This document shows positions 38,896-47,869 of a DNA stretch of 64,000 nucleotides, piece by piece. The stretch spans positions 385,748 through 449,747 of the forward strand of contig NZ_KB902579.1 in NCBI RefSeq assembly GCF_000379605.1, read 5' to 3'. This DNA comes from Rhizobium giardinii bv. giardinii H152 (GTDB taxonomy: Bacteria > Pseudomonadota > Alphaproteobacteria > Rhizobiales > Rhizobiaceae). Below the pieces are notes generated by a model. It was given only the letters and a program-made list of their open reading frames with translations. It had not been told where the DNA came from and did no database searches. Position 1 is the first letter of the stretch; each line of letters opens with the position of its first letter. A program made the position numbers and the translations under genes.

Positions 38896-39120
38896 TCAGC
38901 GCGTCTTGCTCCGCGAGGCGACCGTCCTGCGGCGGCTCACCTGCTTTTTCGCGGGCCTTGCGGCTCTTTTCGCGGTCGCCTTCTTGAACCGGCCGGTGGT
39001 TGCCGACCGAGCCTGCCGTTTCTGGCGTTTCGTTGCCGCGCGGCTGCCGGTCTTCTTGAGAATTTCCTTCAGGACGCTTTTGACGACGCCACTGACCAGT
39101 TCATTCATCAGGCCGGCCAT
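38896..39120 (-). CDS. Small very basic protein between bolA and grxD
   Basis: This 74-residue product starts with a short amphipathic segment (MAGLMNELVSGVVKSVLKEILKK), followed by 45 residues rich in Lys, Arg and Ala. GAGTGAGG precedes its ATG, only 6 nt after the bolA stop. The composition suggests nucleic-acid or membrane binding, much like histone H1 tails. I know no family name, and it may be a lineage-specific gene. Confidence 0.55.
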   Translation of the reverse strand: MAGLMNELVSGVVKSVLKEILKKTGSRAATKRQKRQARSATTGRFKKATAKRAARPAKKQVSRRRTVASRSKTR

Positions 39121-39126
39121 AAAGCC

Positions 39127-39360
39127 TCACTCCGGTGCAGATGTCTGAAGGGCGAGCGCGTGCAGAACGCCGCCCATATTTCCCTTCAGCGCATTGTAGA
39201 CCATCTGGTGCTGTTGAACCCGGCTCTTGCCGCGGAAAGCCTCTGCCACGACTTCGGCGGCATAGTGATCGCCGTCTCCGGCCAAGTCCCGGATGGTCAC
39301 CTTGGCGCCCGGGATACCGGATTTGATCATGTCTTCAATATCGCCCGGTGTCATCGGCAT
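39127..39360 (-). CDS. bolA: BolA family protein
   Basis: The 77-residue protein has the BolA fold. The central segment is DHYAAEVVAEAFRGKSRVQQHQMVYNALKGNMGGVLHALALQT, with the His that ligates a shared [2Fe-2S] cluster with Grx4. Size and N-terminus (MTPGDIEDMIKSGIPGA) resemble the IbaG/BolA2 branch. It shares a transcription unit with grxD, consistent with a BolA-Grx4 iron-sensing or cluster-delivery complex. Confidence 0.93.
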   Translation of the reverse strand: MPMTPGDIEDMIKSGIPGAKVTIRDLAGDGDHYAAEVVAEAFRGKSRVQQHQMVYNALKGNMGGVLHALALQTSAPE

Positions 39361-39363
39361 GCG

Positions 39364-40119
39364 TTACTCCCTCAGTTCTTTCTTGCTCCACAGCGGCAAT
39401 CCCGTCGATTCTGCCACATGAGGATCACTTGTATAGAGGCGAAAACCGCGTTCCAACAGTTCCATCAGGATTTTTACGTCGGTATCGGAATGCAGCCTCT
39501 GCATTTGGAGGTCGTTGTAGACATGGCCGGTCGAAGAAGGATCGACCCCTGTGATGATGACGTCGGTCGCGCCGCTGTGAATGGCGTAGAGTACGGCAGT
39601 GATGCCGTTCGAGAATTTGGATTCGTTGTCGCTCTCGGGAACGATGCGACCGAGCACGGCCTCAGCCAGCCGGGTTCGGTGATACTGGTTGATGAGCCGC
39701 AATTCATTGAAGCCATACTCAAACGCGGCAAGACCCTCGCGCAATCGTGCCTCGCTCCTCGGCCAGCGCAGCACGTAGAGAATGCCGCAGCGTTTGCCCG
39801 ACAGAGCGCGGCGCACGGCGACAGCGCGCTCGCCCTTGCCCTCGACCTGGTTGAATTGCAGGAACGTGACGTCCGGCGCGTCGATACCCCAGCCCGCCGT
39901 CGCGACCTGGGAACCGTTGACGCAAATAACGGCAAATCGGCTGTCAAATCCGTCTGGCAGGTTGGAAACCGGCGCAGAACCAACGATCAGCGCCGGGCCA
40001 CGGAAAGGGATGGGCTGTTTCGGCGCCTGCGGCCGCGCGAACCGATAAGCCAGGCGATACCGCCACGAGCGGCGCAATTTGTTCAGCCACGTGTACCAGT
40101 TCGCTTGACCTGTGCCCAT
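39364..40119 (-). CDS. Putative GT42-like glycosyltransferase
   Basis: The 251-residue protein has a basic N-terminus (WLNKLRRSWRYRLAYRF) and a Rossmann-like start ALIVGSAPVSNLP at residue 43. Asn68 lies in ICVNGSQ, followed by SNGITAVLYAIHSGATDVIITGVDP (170-194) and RLHSDTDVKILMELLERGFRLYTSDP (208-233). The order and character of these segments recall the Campylobacter sialyltransferase Cst-II (GT42), whose catalytic His sits in HSKNTDIK; His210 would correspond. This is motif comparison from memory, not an alignment. It lies 3 nt upstream of bolA, on the same strand. Confidence 0.55.
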   Translation of the reverse strand: MGTGQANWYTWLNKLRRSWRYRLAYRFARPQAPKQPIPFRGPALIVGSAPVSNLPDGFDSRFAVICVNGSQVATAGWGIDAPDVTFLQFNQVEGKGERAVAVRRALSGKRCGILYVLRWPRSEARLREGLAAFEYGFNELRLINQYHRTRLAEAVLGRIVPESDNESKFSNGITAVLYAIHSGATDVIITGVDPSSTGHVYNDLQMQRLHSDTDVKILMELLERGFRLYTSDPHVAESTGLPLWSKKELRE

Positions 40120-40281
40120 GCGTTCCCCTGAACCTGTCCGTGTTCATGTGAGCCACCAGATAGGGCTCGGATAGGCGCCGGAAAGGCCGCTGTTTCGTTC
40201 GTTCAGCATTCTTTCCGAGCACCGATAGGCTGATGGTCGGTTCAGCGGGAAACCCGTGCGGGAGGATGCTTGGATTCCGCC

Positions 40282-42513
40282 TCAGTTTGATTCCGGCAGG
40301 CTGCCTTCCATGAAATCCGGGAACCATGCTTCATGGACCGACCGCAATTGCGCAACGGCGAGCGGCTTGGCCGAGCCGAGCACGACTTCGGTACCGCCGG
40401 TGGTTCCGATCGCTGGCGCTGACACGCCCGCAGCCCTGGCCCGCTCGGCGACAACGTCTGCATGCTCGGGCTTCACGGTTACGACGTAGCGTCCCTGGTC
40501 TTCTCCGAAAAAGACGGCGATCGGATCGCGCCCCGCCATCGCCGAAACCGTTGCGCCGATGCCCGACGCCATCGCCATTTCGGCAATCGCCAGTGCCAGT
40601 CCGCCCGAGGAGCAATCATGCACGGCGGTCGTCAGGCCTTCGACAATGAGGCTGCGGACGAAGTCGCCGGTCTTGCGCTCATGGGCGAGGTCCACATGCG
40701 GGGCAGGGCCGTCGGTGCGGCCGTGGATGTCGCGCAGGTAGACGGACTGACCGAGATGCGTTCCAAGGCCTTCCGGCGCACCGACGAGGAGGATCTGTTC
40801 ACCTTCGGCCGCAAAACGGATGCGCGCCATCTGCGACCAGTTGGCGAGCAGGCCGACGCCGCCGATGGTAGGGGTCGGCAGGATGCCCTGGCCGTTCGTC
40901 TCGTTGTAGAGCGAGACGTTGCCGGAAACGATCGGAAATTCGAGCGCGCGGCAGGCTTCACCAATGCCCTTGATGGCATGGACGAGCTGGCTCATGATTT
41001 CCGGTCGTTCCGGATTGCCGAAATTGAGGTTGTCGGTGGCGGCCAGCGGCAAGGCGCCGGTCGCGGTGATGTTGCGCCAGCATTCGGCAACGGCCTGCTT
41101 GCCGCCTTCGAACGGATCGGCCTCGACATAGCGCGGCGTCACGTCCGAGGAGAAGGCAAGCGCCTTGGTCGGATGTCCATCGACGCGCACGACACCGGCA
41201 TCGCCGCCCGGCAGTTGCAGCGAATTGCCCTGGATCAGCGTGTCGTACTGCTCATAAACCCAGCGGCGCGAGGAGTTGTTGGCGGAGCCGACGAGCGAGA
41301 GGACCGCATCGGCGACATCGGCCTGCGGAATATCATCGGCAGCAAGCGGCGCAGCCGTTTTCGCCGGGGTCCAGGGGCGGTCATATTCCGGTGCCTGGTC
41401 GCCCAGTTCCTTGATCGGCAGGTTTGCGACTTCCTCGCCCTGATGGATGACGCGGAAACGCAGGTCGTCGGTGGTCTTGCCGACGATGGCGAAATCCAGG
41501 CCCCATTTGACGAAGATCGCCTTGGCGACCTCTTCCTTGGCGGGTTCAAGCACCATGAGCATGCGCTCCTGGCTTTCCGACAGCATCATTTCATAGGCGG
41601 TCATGCGCTCTTCGCGCACCGGAACCTGATCGAGCTGCAATTCGATGCCGAGGTCGCCCTTGGCGCCCATTTCGACGGCGGAGCAGGTGAGGCCGGCAGC
41701 ACCCATGTCCTGGATGGCGATGACCGCGCCGGTCTTCATCAGTTCGAGGCAGGCTTCGAGCAGGCATTTTTCGGTGAAGGGGTCGCCGACCTGGACGGTC
41801 GGGCGCTTCTCCTCGATCGACTCGTCGAATTCGGCAGACGCCATGGTGGCGCCGCCGACGCCGTCGCGGCCGGTCTTTGCTCCGAGATAGACGACCGGCA
41901 GGCCGACGCCCTTGGCTTCCGACAGGAAGATCGCGTCGGACTTGGCAAGGCCGGCGGCAAAGGCGTTGACGAGGATGTTGCCGTTGTAGCGCGCGTCGAA
42001 CTCGACCTCGCCGCCGACGGTCGGCACGCCGAAGGAATTGCCGTAACCGCCGACGCCGGCAACGACGCCCGAAACGAGGTGACGGGTCTTCGGATGATCC
42101 GGCGCGCCGAAGCGCAGGGCGTTCATGGCGGCGATCGGACGGGCGCCCATGGTGAAGACGTCGCGCAGAATGCCGCCGACCCCGGTCGCAGCACCCTGAT
42201 AGGGCTCGATATAGGACGGGTGGTTGTGGCTCTCCATCTTGAAGACGACGACGTCACCGTCGTCGATATCGACGACGCCGGCATTCTCGCCCGGGCCCTG
42301 GATGACGCGCGGACCGGTGGTTGGCAGCGTGCGCAGCCACTTCTTCGAGGACTTGTAGGAGCAATGCTCGTTCCACATCGCCGAAAAGATGCCGAGTTCC
42401 GTGAATGTCGGCTCGCGGCCGATCAGGTCGAGGATGCGCTGATACTCATCCGGCTTCAGGCCGTGCGAGGCGATCAGGTCGGCGGTGATGGGGCGGCTAT
42501 TGGAAATGGTCAT
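40282..42513 (-). CDS. purL: Phosphoribosylformylglycinamidine synthase, large subunit
   Basis: PurL uses ATP and ammonia from PurQ to amidate FGAR in purine synthesis. The start at 42513 gives 743 residues, as in other small-type PurL proteins that act with PurS and PurQ. Seen are [44 protein letters not shown] near residue 75, and [19 protein letters not shown]. The C-terminal half has a second ATP-binding-like region. About 3 kb separates it from purC-purS-purQ upstream. Confidence 0.97.
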   Translation of the reverse strand: MTISNSRPITADLIASHGLKPDEYQRILDLIGREPTFTELGIFSAMWNEHCSYKSSKKWLRTLPTTGPRVIQGPGENAGVVDIDDGDVVVFKMESHNHPSYIEPYQGAATGVGGILRDVFTMGARPIAAMNALRFGAPDHPKTRHLVSGVVAGVGGYGNSFGVPTVGGEVEFDARYNGNILVNAFAAGLAKSDAIFLSEAKGVGLPVVYLGAKTGRDGVGGATMASAEFDESIEEKRPTVQVGDPFTEKCLLEACLELMKTGAVIAIQDMGAAGLTCSAVEMGAKGDLGIELQLDQVPVREERMTAYEMMLSESQERMLMVLEPAKEEVAKAIFVKWGLDFAIVGKTTDDLRFRVIHQGEEVANLPIKELGDQAPEYDRPWTPAKTAAPLAADDIPQADVADAVLSLVGSANNSSRRWVYEQYDTLIQGNSLQLPGGDAGVVRVDGHPTKALAFSSDVTPRYVEADPFEGGKQAVAECWRNITATGALPLAATDNLNFGNPERPEIMSQLVHAIKGIGEACRALEFPIVSGNVSLYNETNGQGILPTPTIGGVGLLANWSQMARIRFAAEGEQILLVGAPEGLGTHLGQSVYLRDIHGRTDGPAPHVDLAHERKTGDFVRSLIVEGLTTAVHDCSSGGLALAIAEMAMASGIGATVSAMAGRDPIAVFFGEDQGRYVVTVKPEHADVVAERARAAGVSAPAIGTTGGTEVVLGSAKPLAVAQLRSVHEAWFPDFMEGSLPESN

Positions 42514-42697
42514 CGGGGTCCATTCGGTCCGTTGGAGCACCCCGGACGGCAAAGGCTCCGTCTGCCAGTGGGGATGCGTCAAAACAAAGAGATCACGTCG
42601 GGGCTTCTTTAGCCGAAGCTACTCGGGGATGCGACAGGAAAATGCCGGAAAAACACAGGAGATCGTGCGCTTGTTGCCGCCCGGACCGATGGCCTGA

Positions 42698-44116
42698 TCA
42701 GGCGAAGCTGTCGTAGCCGGTACGACCGCTGTCGAGCAACCGCCGAAGCGTCAGGAATCCGCGGCGCACCTCGTTGCGGTCGGCGGGCGAGGAAAAGCCG
42801 ATCCGCACCCGATGAAAGACGCTGTCGGTCCGCCCGGCCTTGAACTCGTCCTCGTCGTCGACCAGCACGCCCTCTTCGAAAGCCGCATGCTTGAAGGTTC
42901 CCGAGAACCAGGGTTCGGAAAGCTTTAGCCAGAGGAAGGGCACATGCGGATGCGAGTTGAACTCGATGCCCGAAAAGATCTCACGCGCCATCTGCTCGCG
43001 TGCGCGGATCTCTTCGATGCTTCTCGAGCGCAGGATCGCGGCTTCACCGCTCAGCACGAGGCGTGCGCAGAGCTCGGCGAGCAGAAACGGCATGCCGCCG
43101 CTCACCATCTTGTGGGCGATACGGATCCGCTGACTGAAATGGGGAGGGCAGGCCACCCAGCCGCCGCGCACCCCGGCCGCCACCGACTTCGACAATCCGC
43201 CAACAAGGAATGTCCGCTCCGGCGCAAGCTCGGCCAGAAGCGGCGTCATGTCGCCCGTCATCGCGCCGTAGAGATCGTCCTCCAGCAGCCAGACACCGTA
43301 GCGGCGCGCTATGTCGGCGATCGCCTGCCGACGCTCCAGTGACAATGTGACGACCGTCGGGTTCTGCGCGGTCGGCATCAGGAAGGCGAGTTTCGGGTGC
43401 TGCTGGGCGCAGACGCGCTCGAAATCGTCCGGGTCGAGGCCGTAGTCGTCCGTGCGCAGAAGGATCGTGCGTCGTCCTATCAGCCCGGCGCTGCGGCTGA
43501 TCTGCGAATAGGTGATGTTTTCGAAGGCGATCTTGTCGCCTGGAGCAGTGACGGCGGCGATGACGGCGACTGCACCCGCATGGGCGCCAAGGGTGGGCAC
43601 GATGCGATCGGGCAGCGGCCTGAACGTGCCCTTGGCGAGCCACTGGCTGCCCGCCTCGAACCAGTGCGCCGGAAAATCGCGGGCATAGCTGGCGATGTCG
43701 GCATGGTGTTCGCGGCTGATGTCGATCAACACCTTTTCGAGCGATTTGCCCTGGCCGATATCCGGTGCCGCCGTGCTGTCGAAGCGGAGCTTGCCAGGTG
43801 GAGCCTTGATCGGGCGGGTGCCGGCAAGTGCCGCGGTCATCGGATCGGCCTGTTCAGCCGGCCGCAGATCTGCATTGTCGAGCACGTAGGTGCCGCGGCC
43901 AACCTCGCCGCTCACAAGGCCGCGTTCGCGCACCAGATGATAGGCGCGACCGATTGTGCCGATTGTCACACCGATATCAAAGGCGAGATTGCGCTGCGGT
44001 GGCAATTTGGTTCCAGCCGGCAGCATGCCACCGGTAATCGCCTGCTCGATCTGGTCGGCAATCCGCGCGTAAAGAGGGCCTTGGCCTAGGCTGGGGTCTG
44101 GCATCCAAGTTGTCAT
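42698..44116 (-). CDS. MocR-type regulator: GntR HTH fused to aminotransferase domain
   Basis: The 472-residue protein has an N-terminal GntR winged helix (residues 10-80, PLYARIADQIEQAITGGMLPAGTKLPPQRNLAFDIGVTIGTIGRAYHLV). A class I aminotransferase domain follows, with the PLP lysine in FLVGGLSKSVAAGVRGGW. MocR proteins sense PLP or amino compounds and often control a divergent gene. Here the divergent neighbour is a DUF1127 gene, with TGTCA/TGACA repeats between the two. Confidence 0.9.
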   Translation of the reverse strand: MTTWMPDPSLGQGPLYARIADQIEQAITGGMLPAGTKLPPQRNLAFDIGVTIGTIGRAYHLVRERGLVSGEVGRGTYVLDNADLRPAEQADPMTAALAGTRPIKAPPGKLRFDSTAAPDIGQGKSLEKVLIDISREHHADIASYARDFPAHWFEAGSQWLAKGTFRPLPDRIVPTLGAHAGAVAVIAAVTAPGDKIAFENITYSQISRSAGLIGRRTILLRTDDYGLDPDDFERVCAQQHPKLAFLMPTAQNPTVVTLSLERRQAIADIARRYGVWLLEDDLYGAMTGDMTPLLAELAPERTFLVGGLSKSVAAGVRGGWVACPPHFSQRIRIAHKMVSGGMPFLLAELCARLVLSGEAAILRSRSIEEIRAREQMAREIFSGIEFNSHPHVPFLWLKLSEPWFSGTFKHAAFEEGVLVDDEDEFKAGRTDSVFHRVRIGFSSPADRNEVRRGFLTLRRLLDSGRTGYDSFA

Positions 44117-44190
44117 GGTAACAATTTCTACATTGCATCGATTTCGGTGTCAATTATGACAATACAACATCCTGAAAGTAACCGTGACAA
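44111..44190. promoter_or_regulatory. Probable MocR operator region
   Basis: The gap holds a palindrome TGTCA-ATTA-TGACA at 44148-44161. There is a further TGTCA at 44111-44115, over the regulator start codon, and TGACAA copies at 44157-44162 and 44185-44190, 28 bp apart. Spaced direct and inverted copies of one motif are typical of GntR/MocR operators. Assignment is inference. Confidence 0.45.
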
Positions 44191-44207
44191 TCGGCGGAGT
44201 AATGGCA

Positions 44208-44453
44208 ATGGGTACAATTTGTGCTGCAGATGATGCAATTTGCTCGTTGAAGACAGATACAATCCGGGCACCCGTTGGCGCAACGTCACGGGCGAGGCGC
44301 CTGCTCTCACGGGTGATCTCATGGATTGCGGAGCGGGAGGAAAAGCGGCTCAGCCGCCTTGCCCTGGCAGAGCTGACGGATGAAGAACTTGCTGATATCG
44401 GCGTGACGCCGGCGCAGGCGCGGCGCGAAGCAGCGCAACCCTTCTGGAGGTGA
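44208..44453 (+). CDS. DUF1127 domain protein
   Basis: The start at ATG 44208 has GGAG 8 nt upstream; a GTG at 44184 and ATG at 44202 are alternatives. The 81-residue protein ends with the DUF1127 (YjiS-like) domain: RRLLSRVISWIAEREEKRLSRLALAELTDEELADIGVTPAQARRE. Small arginine-rich DUF1127 proteins affect RNA turnover and phosphate or carbon metabolism in Agrobacterium and relatives. This one is divergent from the MocR gene and is its likely target. Confidence 0.85.
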   Translation: MGTICAADDAICSLKTDTIRAPVGATSRARRLLSRVISWIAEREEKRLSRLALAELTDEELADIGVTPAQARREAAQPFWR

Positions 44454-44465
44454 CGCTACTGCCGG

Positions 44466-44813
44466 CTAGAGGAGGTTGAGAACCTTCGTCTTCGGCCGGC
44501 AGATGGCTACGCCTTTTTCGCTGACGACGATCGGCCGTTCGATCAGTTCGGGATGGGCCAGCATGGTGTCGAGGATCTGCCGGTCCGTCTTGCTCGGATC
44601 GTCGAGGTGGAGCGAGTGGTAAGCTTTTTCTTTCGTGCGCAACACGGCGCGTGGTGGCAGATCCATGGCCAGCAGAAGGGCCAGCATCTGCTCGTGGGTG
44701 GGCGGCGTCTTCATGTATTCGACGATGACAGGCTCGATGCCGGATTCGCGGATCATCTCGAGCACCGCCCGGGACGTGCTGCAGCGGTTGTTGTGATAAA
44801 TCGTGACGCTCAT
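44466..44813 (-). CDS. arsC: Arsenate reductase (glutaredoxin-type)
   Basis: The 115-residue protein starts at ATG 44813 and has the ArsC-family active site NNRCSTSRAVLEMI, with the nucleophile at Cys11. RTKEKAYHSL and HPELIERPIVVSEKGVAICRPKTKVLNLL hold the conserved Arg residues. ArsC uses glutathione and glutaredoxin to reduce arsenate. No arsenite exporter or arsR is adjacent, so it could equally be a YffB-like relative. Confidence 0.82.
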   Translation of the reverse strand: MSVTIYHNNRCSTSRAVLEMIRESGIEPVIVEYMKTPPTHEQMLALLLAMDLPPRAVLRTKEKAYHSLHLDDPSKTDRQILDTMLAHPELIERPIVVSEKGVAICRPKTKVLNLL

Positions 44814-45060
44814 GAATGTGCCTTTGACCGTTGACCCACGGAGAATGACGGGACTCATTGACCCAGCCGGTCTACGCGCTTGAGTGGCGTAACGCAATTT
44901 CGTGACATGGTGAGAACGGCAATTCGCGATGAAAACCCGCGAAAAAACATCCCGACGTTTTCAAGTCGGCTTCATCGCCTGGTTCGTTCGAACCGGAGCT
45001 TGGAGAAAATGCGTGAAAAAACCCGGGAGAAGCAGCCGGCGAGCAGAGTGCCTTCGGCTA

Positions 45061-45459
45061 TCAGCAGCCGGTACCGCCCGCGGCCCAGCGTTTCACGTCC
45101 GTCGCCATTCTTGTTCCAACCGGTTCATTGAATAGCGGTCCGAAGGCCTGAAGCCGGGCCGGGTGTCCTTCCGCCTGGACGACGGCGAGCGGGCGTGATT
45201 CGGGTGAGTTTCGCTTGACGAGCAGGATGCGCGGGCGTCCGGAGAAGGAATTGAGTTCCGGCGCCAGGCGATATGGCTTGAAGGCTGCGTCGCCGGATTT
45301 GAACCAGCAGGCGTTGGCACCGAGCGCGACGCGTTCCATGGTGGGTAACGCCGCCGTGCTTTGCGCAGGTGCTGGCGGGCTGGCCGACTGGCAGCCGGCG
45401 GCAAGCGTGGCGACCACGCCGGCAATGGCAAGAAAACGGATGAAAGCTGTGCCGCGCAT
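45061..45459 (-). CDS. Small lipoprotein
   Basis: The 132-residue product has a signal sequence with lipobox LAAGC (Cys23). The mature domain has ANACWFKSGDAAFKPYRLAPELNSFSGRPRILLVKRN and a C-terminal GGTGC cysteine that could bridge to the first. I know no function. It lies downstream of purQ, from which a hairpin separates it. Confidence 0.7.
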   Translation of the reverse strand: MRGTAFIRFLAIAGVVATLAAGCQSASPPAPAQSTAALPTMERVALGANACWFKSGDAAFKPYRLAPELNSFSGRPRILLVKRNSPESRPLAVVQAEGHPARLQAFGPLFNEPVGTRMATDVKRWAAGGTGC

Positions 45460-45461
45460 CG

Positions 45462-45497
45462 GAAGGCCCCTGTGATTCGGTCTCGGTGGGAGCCTTC
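45462..45497 (-). terminator. Hairpin after purQ
   Basis: GAAGGCCCC (45462-45470) pairs with GGG-A-GCCTTC (45488-45497), with one bulge and a long loop. There is no T-tail, so it may only weaken read-through from purQ. Confidence 0.35.
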
Positions 45498-45511
45498 TAT
45501 CAGGCGGATTG

Positions 45512-46183
45512 TTAAGCAGCTATTACGTCCAGGGCGGAAGCGAAGAGGCCGCGGCCGTCGGCGCCGCCATGGGCAGCCTCGATCAGGTTTTCCGGATGCG
45601 GCATCATGCCGAGAACATTGCCCTTCTCATTGACGATACCGGCAATGTCGTTGATTGAGCCGTTCGGATTGGTGCCGGCGGCATAGCGGAAAACGACCTG
45701 GCCATTGCCTTCGATGGTCCTCAACGTCTCCGCGTCGGCAAAATAGTTACCGTCATGGTGGGCGACAGGGCAGCGGATAATCTGGCCCTGCTCATAGGCG
45801 CGGCTGAAATCGGTATTGGCGTTGACGACTTCCAGCTGGATTTCCTTGCAGACGAATTTCAGCGAGGCATTGCGCATCAGCGCGCCCGGCAGGAGGCCCG
45901 CTTCAACGAGAATCTGGAAACCGTTGCAGACGCCCAGCACCTTGACGCCGGCCTCGGCCTTCGCCTTGATCGCCTGCATCACCGGCATGCGCGCCGCGAT
46001 CGCGCCGCAGCGCAGGTAGTCGCCATAGGAGAAGCCGCCGGGGATGACGATCAGGTCGACATCCGGAATATCCGTCTCGGTCTGCCAGATCGTCACCGGC
46101 GCCTTGCCGGAAATCTTGGTCAGCGCCGCGATCATATCGCGGTCACGGTTGAGGCCTGGAAGCTGGACGACGGCTGATTTCAT
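45512..46183 (-). CDS. purQ: Phosphoribosylformylglycinamidine synthase, glutaminase subunit
   Basis: PurQ hydrolyses glutamine to feed ammonia to PurL. The 223-residue class I amidotransferase shows the nucleophile elbow [21 protein letters not shown] near residue 87 and the C-terminal catalytic His/Glu pair in [32 protein letters not shown] is another family signature. It follows purS by 21 nt in purC-purS-purQ. Confidence 0.97.
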   Translation of the reverse strand: MKSAVVQLPGLNRDRDMIAALTKISGKAPVTIWQTETDIPDVDLIVIPGGFSYGDYLRCGAIAARMPVMQAIKAKAEAGVKVLGVCNGFQILVEAGLLPGALMRNASLKFVCKEIQLEVVNANTDFSRAYEQGQIIRCPVAHHDGNYFADAETLRTIEGNGQVVFRYAAGTNPNGSINDIAGIVNEKGNVLGMMPHPENLIEAAHGGADGRGLFASALDVIAA

Positions 46184-46204
46184 GAGATGTTTCCTATTTG
46201 CTCA

Positions 46205-46447
46205 TCAGCCGAGGGAGATGGCGTAGTTCTCGATGACCGTATTGGCGAGCAGTTTCTCGCACATGGCCTTCAGGTCGGCTTCGGCCTTTGCCTTGTCGGC
46301 GGTGTCGATCTGCAGATCGAAGACCTTGCCTTGGCGGACGTGGCCGATGCTGTCGAAGCCGAGGGCGCCGAGGGCGCCTTCGATGGCCTTGCCCTGCGGG
46401 TCGAGAACGCCGTTCTTCAGCGTCACTGTTACGCGTGCGTTGATCAC
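46205..46447 (-). CDS. purS: Phosphoribosylformylglycinamidine synthase subunit PurS
   Basis: The 80-residue protein (INARVTVTLKNGVLDPQGKAIEGALGALGFDSIGHVRQGKVFDLQID) is a typical PurS, which bridges PurL and PurQ in Gram-positive and alphaproteobacterial FGAR amidotransferase. It sits between purC (16 nt upstream) and purQ. Its presence agrees with the small PurL in the window. Confidence 0.95.
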   Translation of the reverse strand: MINARVTVTLKNGVLDPQGKAIEGALGALGFDSIGHVRQGKVFDLQIDTADKAKAEADLKAMCEKLLANTVIENYAISLG

Positions 46448-46463
46448 TGTTGTCTTTTCCTGC

Positions 46464-47231
46464 TTATTTCACCAGCACGGGGCCGGTGCCGCGCGGCGGC
46501 TCGTTCTCGTTCATGATGCCAAGACGGCGAGCCACTTCCTGGTAGGCCTCGACGAGGCCGCCCATGTCGCGGCGGAACCGGTCCTTGTCCATCTTTTCCT
46601 TGGTTTCGACGTCCCACAGACGGCAGCTGTCCGGCGAGATTTCGTCGGCCAGGATGATGCGCATCATGTCGCCTTCGAACAACCGGCCGCATTCGATCTT
46701 GAAATCGACGAGCTGGATGCCGACGCCCAGGAAGAGGCCGGTCAGGAAGTCGTTGATGCGGATGGCGAGCGCCATGATGTCGTCGAGTTCCTGCGGGCTT
46801 GCCCAGCCGAAAGCGGTGATGTGCTCTTCGGAGACCATCGGGTCATCGAGCGCATCGGCCTTGTAATAGAATTCGATGATCGAGCGCGGCAGGACCACGC
46901 CTTCCTCGATGCCGAGGCGCTTGGACAGAGAGCCCGCGGCCACATTGCGCACGACGATCTCGAGCGGAATGATCTCCACTTCCTTGATCAGCTGCTCGCG
47001 CATGTTCAGGCGGCGGATGAAATGCGTGGGGATGCCGATCCTGTTCAGGTGCGTGAAGATATATTCGGAAATGCGGTTGTTGAGCACGCCCTTGCCGTCG
47101 ATGACATCGTGCTTCTTCTTGTTGAAGGCAGTTGCGTCATCTTTGAAAAACTGGATCAGCGTACCCGGCTCAGGACCCTCATAAAGGATCTTGGCTTTGC
47201 CTTCGTAAATACGGCGGCGACGGTTCATCAA
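46464..47231 (-). CDS. purC: SAICAR synthase
   Basis: PurC condenses CAIR with aspartate. The 255-residue protein has [29 protein letters not shown] at the N-terminus and [20 protein letters not shown] near residue 90. The family signature [34 protein letters not shown] lies near residue 172. ATGs at 47231 and 47228 are both usable. First gene of purC-purS-purQ, divergent from the ATPase zeta gene. Confidence 0.97.
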   Translation of the reverse strand: MMNRRRRIYEGKAKILYEGPEPGTLIQFFKDDATAFNKKKHDVIDGKGVLNNRISEYIFTHLNRIGIPTHFIRRLNMREQLIKEVEIIPLEIVVRNVAAGSLSKRLGIEEGVVLPRSIIEFYYKADALDDPMVSEEHITAFGWASPQELDDIMALAIRINDFLTGLFLGVGIQLVDFKIECGRLFEGDMMRIILADEISPDSCRLWDVETKEKMDKDRFRRDMGGLVEAYQEVARRLGIMNENEPPRGTGPVLVK

Positions 47232-47291
47232 TAGTGTTCTCTATAAGTTGTCGGCGCTCTTGGGCTGCGCCTGGGCATTTTCTAATCGGGT

Positions 47292-47319
47292 CCATAGCTC
47301 AAAAGAAACTATTTCACAA
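47292..47319 (-). promoter_or_regulatory. Candidate purC promoter
   Basis: On the minus strand TTGTGA (47319-47314) and CTATGG (47297-47292) are 16 nt apart. They match a housekeeping promoter moderately. Transcription would begin about 50 nt before purC. Confidence 0.35.
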
Positions 47320-47391
47320 TCGGCGTCTGATCCGATCCCCTGAATTAGCAGGAGCGTAACACGGAAAGTCGTTAAAGCGGAAAACTTCGCA

Positions 47392-47420
47392 TTGCACTTT
47401 TGGCGGGCTTTTGGTTTATG
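47392..47420 (+). promoter_or_regulatory. Candidate promoter of the ATPase zeta gene
   Basis: TTGCAC (47392-47397) and TTTATG (47415-47420) are 17 nt apart, about 45 nt before the ATG at 47465. Confidence 0.45.
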
Positions 47421-47464
47421 GGGCGAAAAGCTGTTTACGGCATGGTTTTCAGGGAGATCGACGG

Positions 47465-47779
47465 ATGACCAGTATGCAGGACCGCGAAAAGGCGTTTGAG
47501 GCGAAATTTGCGCTGGATGAAGAGCTGCGGTTCAAGGCCGGGGCGCGCCGCAACAAGCTGCTCGGTCTCTGGGCCGCCGGGCTTCTGGGCAAGAGCGATC
47601 CGGAGGCCTACGCCACGGAGGTCATCGCCGCCGATTTCGTGGAGGCTGGACATGAGGACGTCGTGCGCAAGATCCGCGCGGACTTCGAAGCTGCCGGCAT
47701 CGCCCAGACTGAAGACGACATTCGCCTGAAGATGCTGGAGCTTCTCTCCGAGGCCGTCACCCAGATCCAGAACGGCTGA
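47465..47779 (+). CDS. F1-ATPase inhibitor zeta subunit (DUF1476)
   Basis: The 104-residue protein matches DUF1476: MQDREKAFEAKFALDEELRFKAGARRNKLLGLWAAGLLGKSDPEAYA, then a helical C-terminal domain. In Paracoccus this zeta subunit inhibits ATP hydrolysis by the F1Fo-ATPase through its N-terminal segment, replacing epsilon-type control. In rhizobia the inhibitory strength may be lower. The gene is remote from the atp operon, as usual. Confidence 0.9.
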   Translation: MTSMQDREKAFEAKFALDEELRFKAGARRNKLLGLWAAGLLGKSDPEAYATEVIAADFVEAGHEDVVRKIRADFEAAGIAQTEDDIRLKMLELLSEAVTQIQNG

Positions 47780-47869
47780 TACGGGTCACCGAAAGCCTGC
47801 GAGGCCGTCCGCTTGCGGGCGGCTTTTTTGTTTTGGCGCTGCGGTTGGCTGACCTGATATGGGCTTCGT

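Noticed and set aside
40462-42612. Long plus-strand open frame opposite purL
   Set aside because: It is the antisense of a fully conserved purL and shows no domain of its own.
44982-44995. GGTTCG-TT-CGAACC palindrome as a LexA site
   Set aside because: The alphaproteobacterial site needs direct GAAC or GTTC copies 7 nt apart, which this lacks.
44929-45135. Small plus-strand frame between arsC and the lipoprotein gene
   Set aside because: Arg/Ser-rich product with no ribosome-binding site, and it overlaps the end of the lipoprotein gene.
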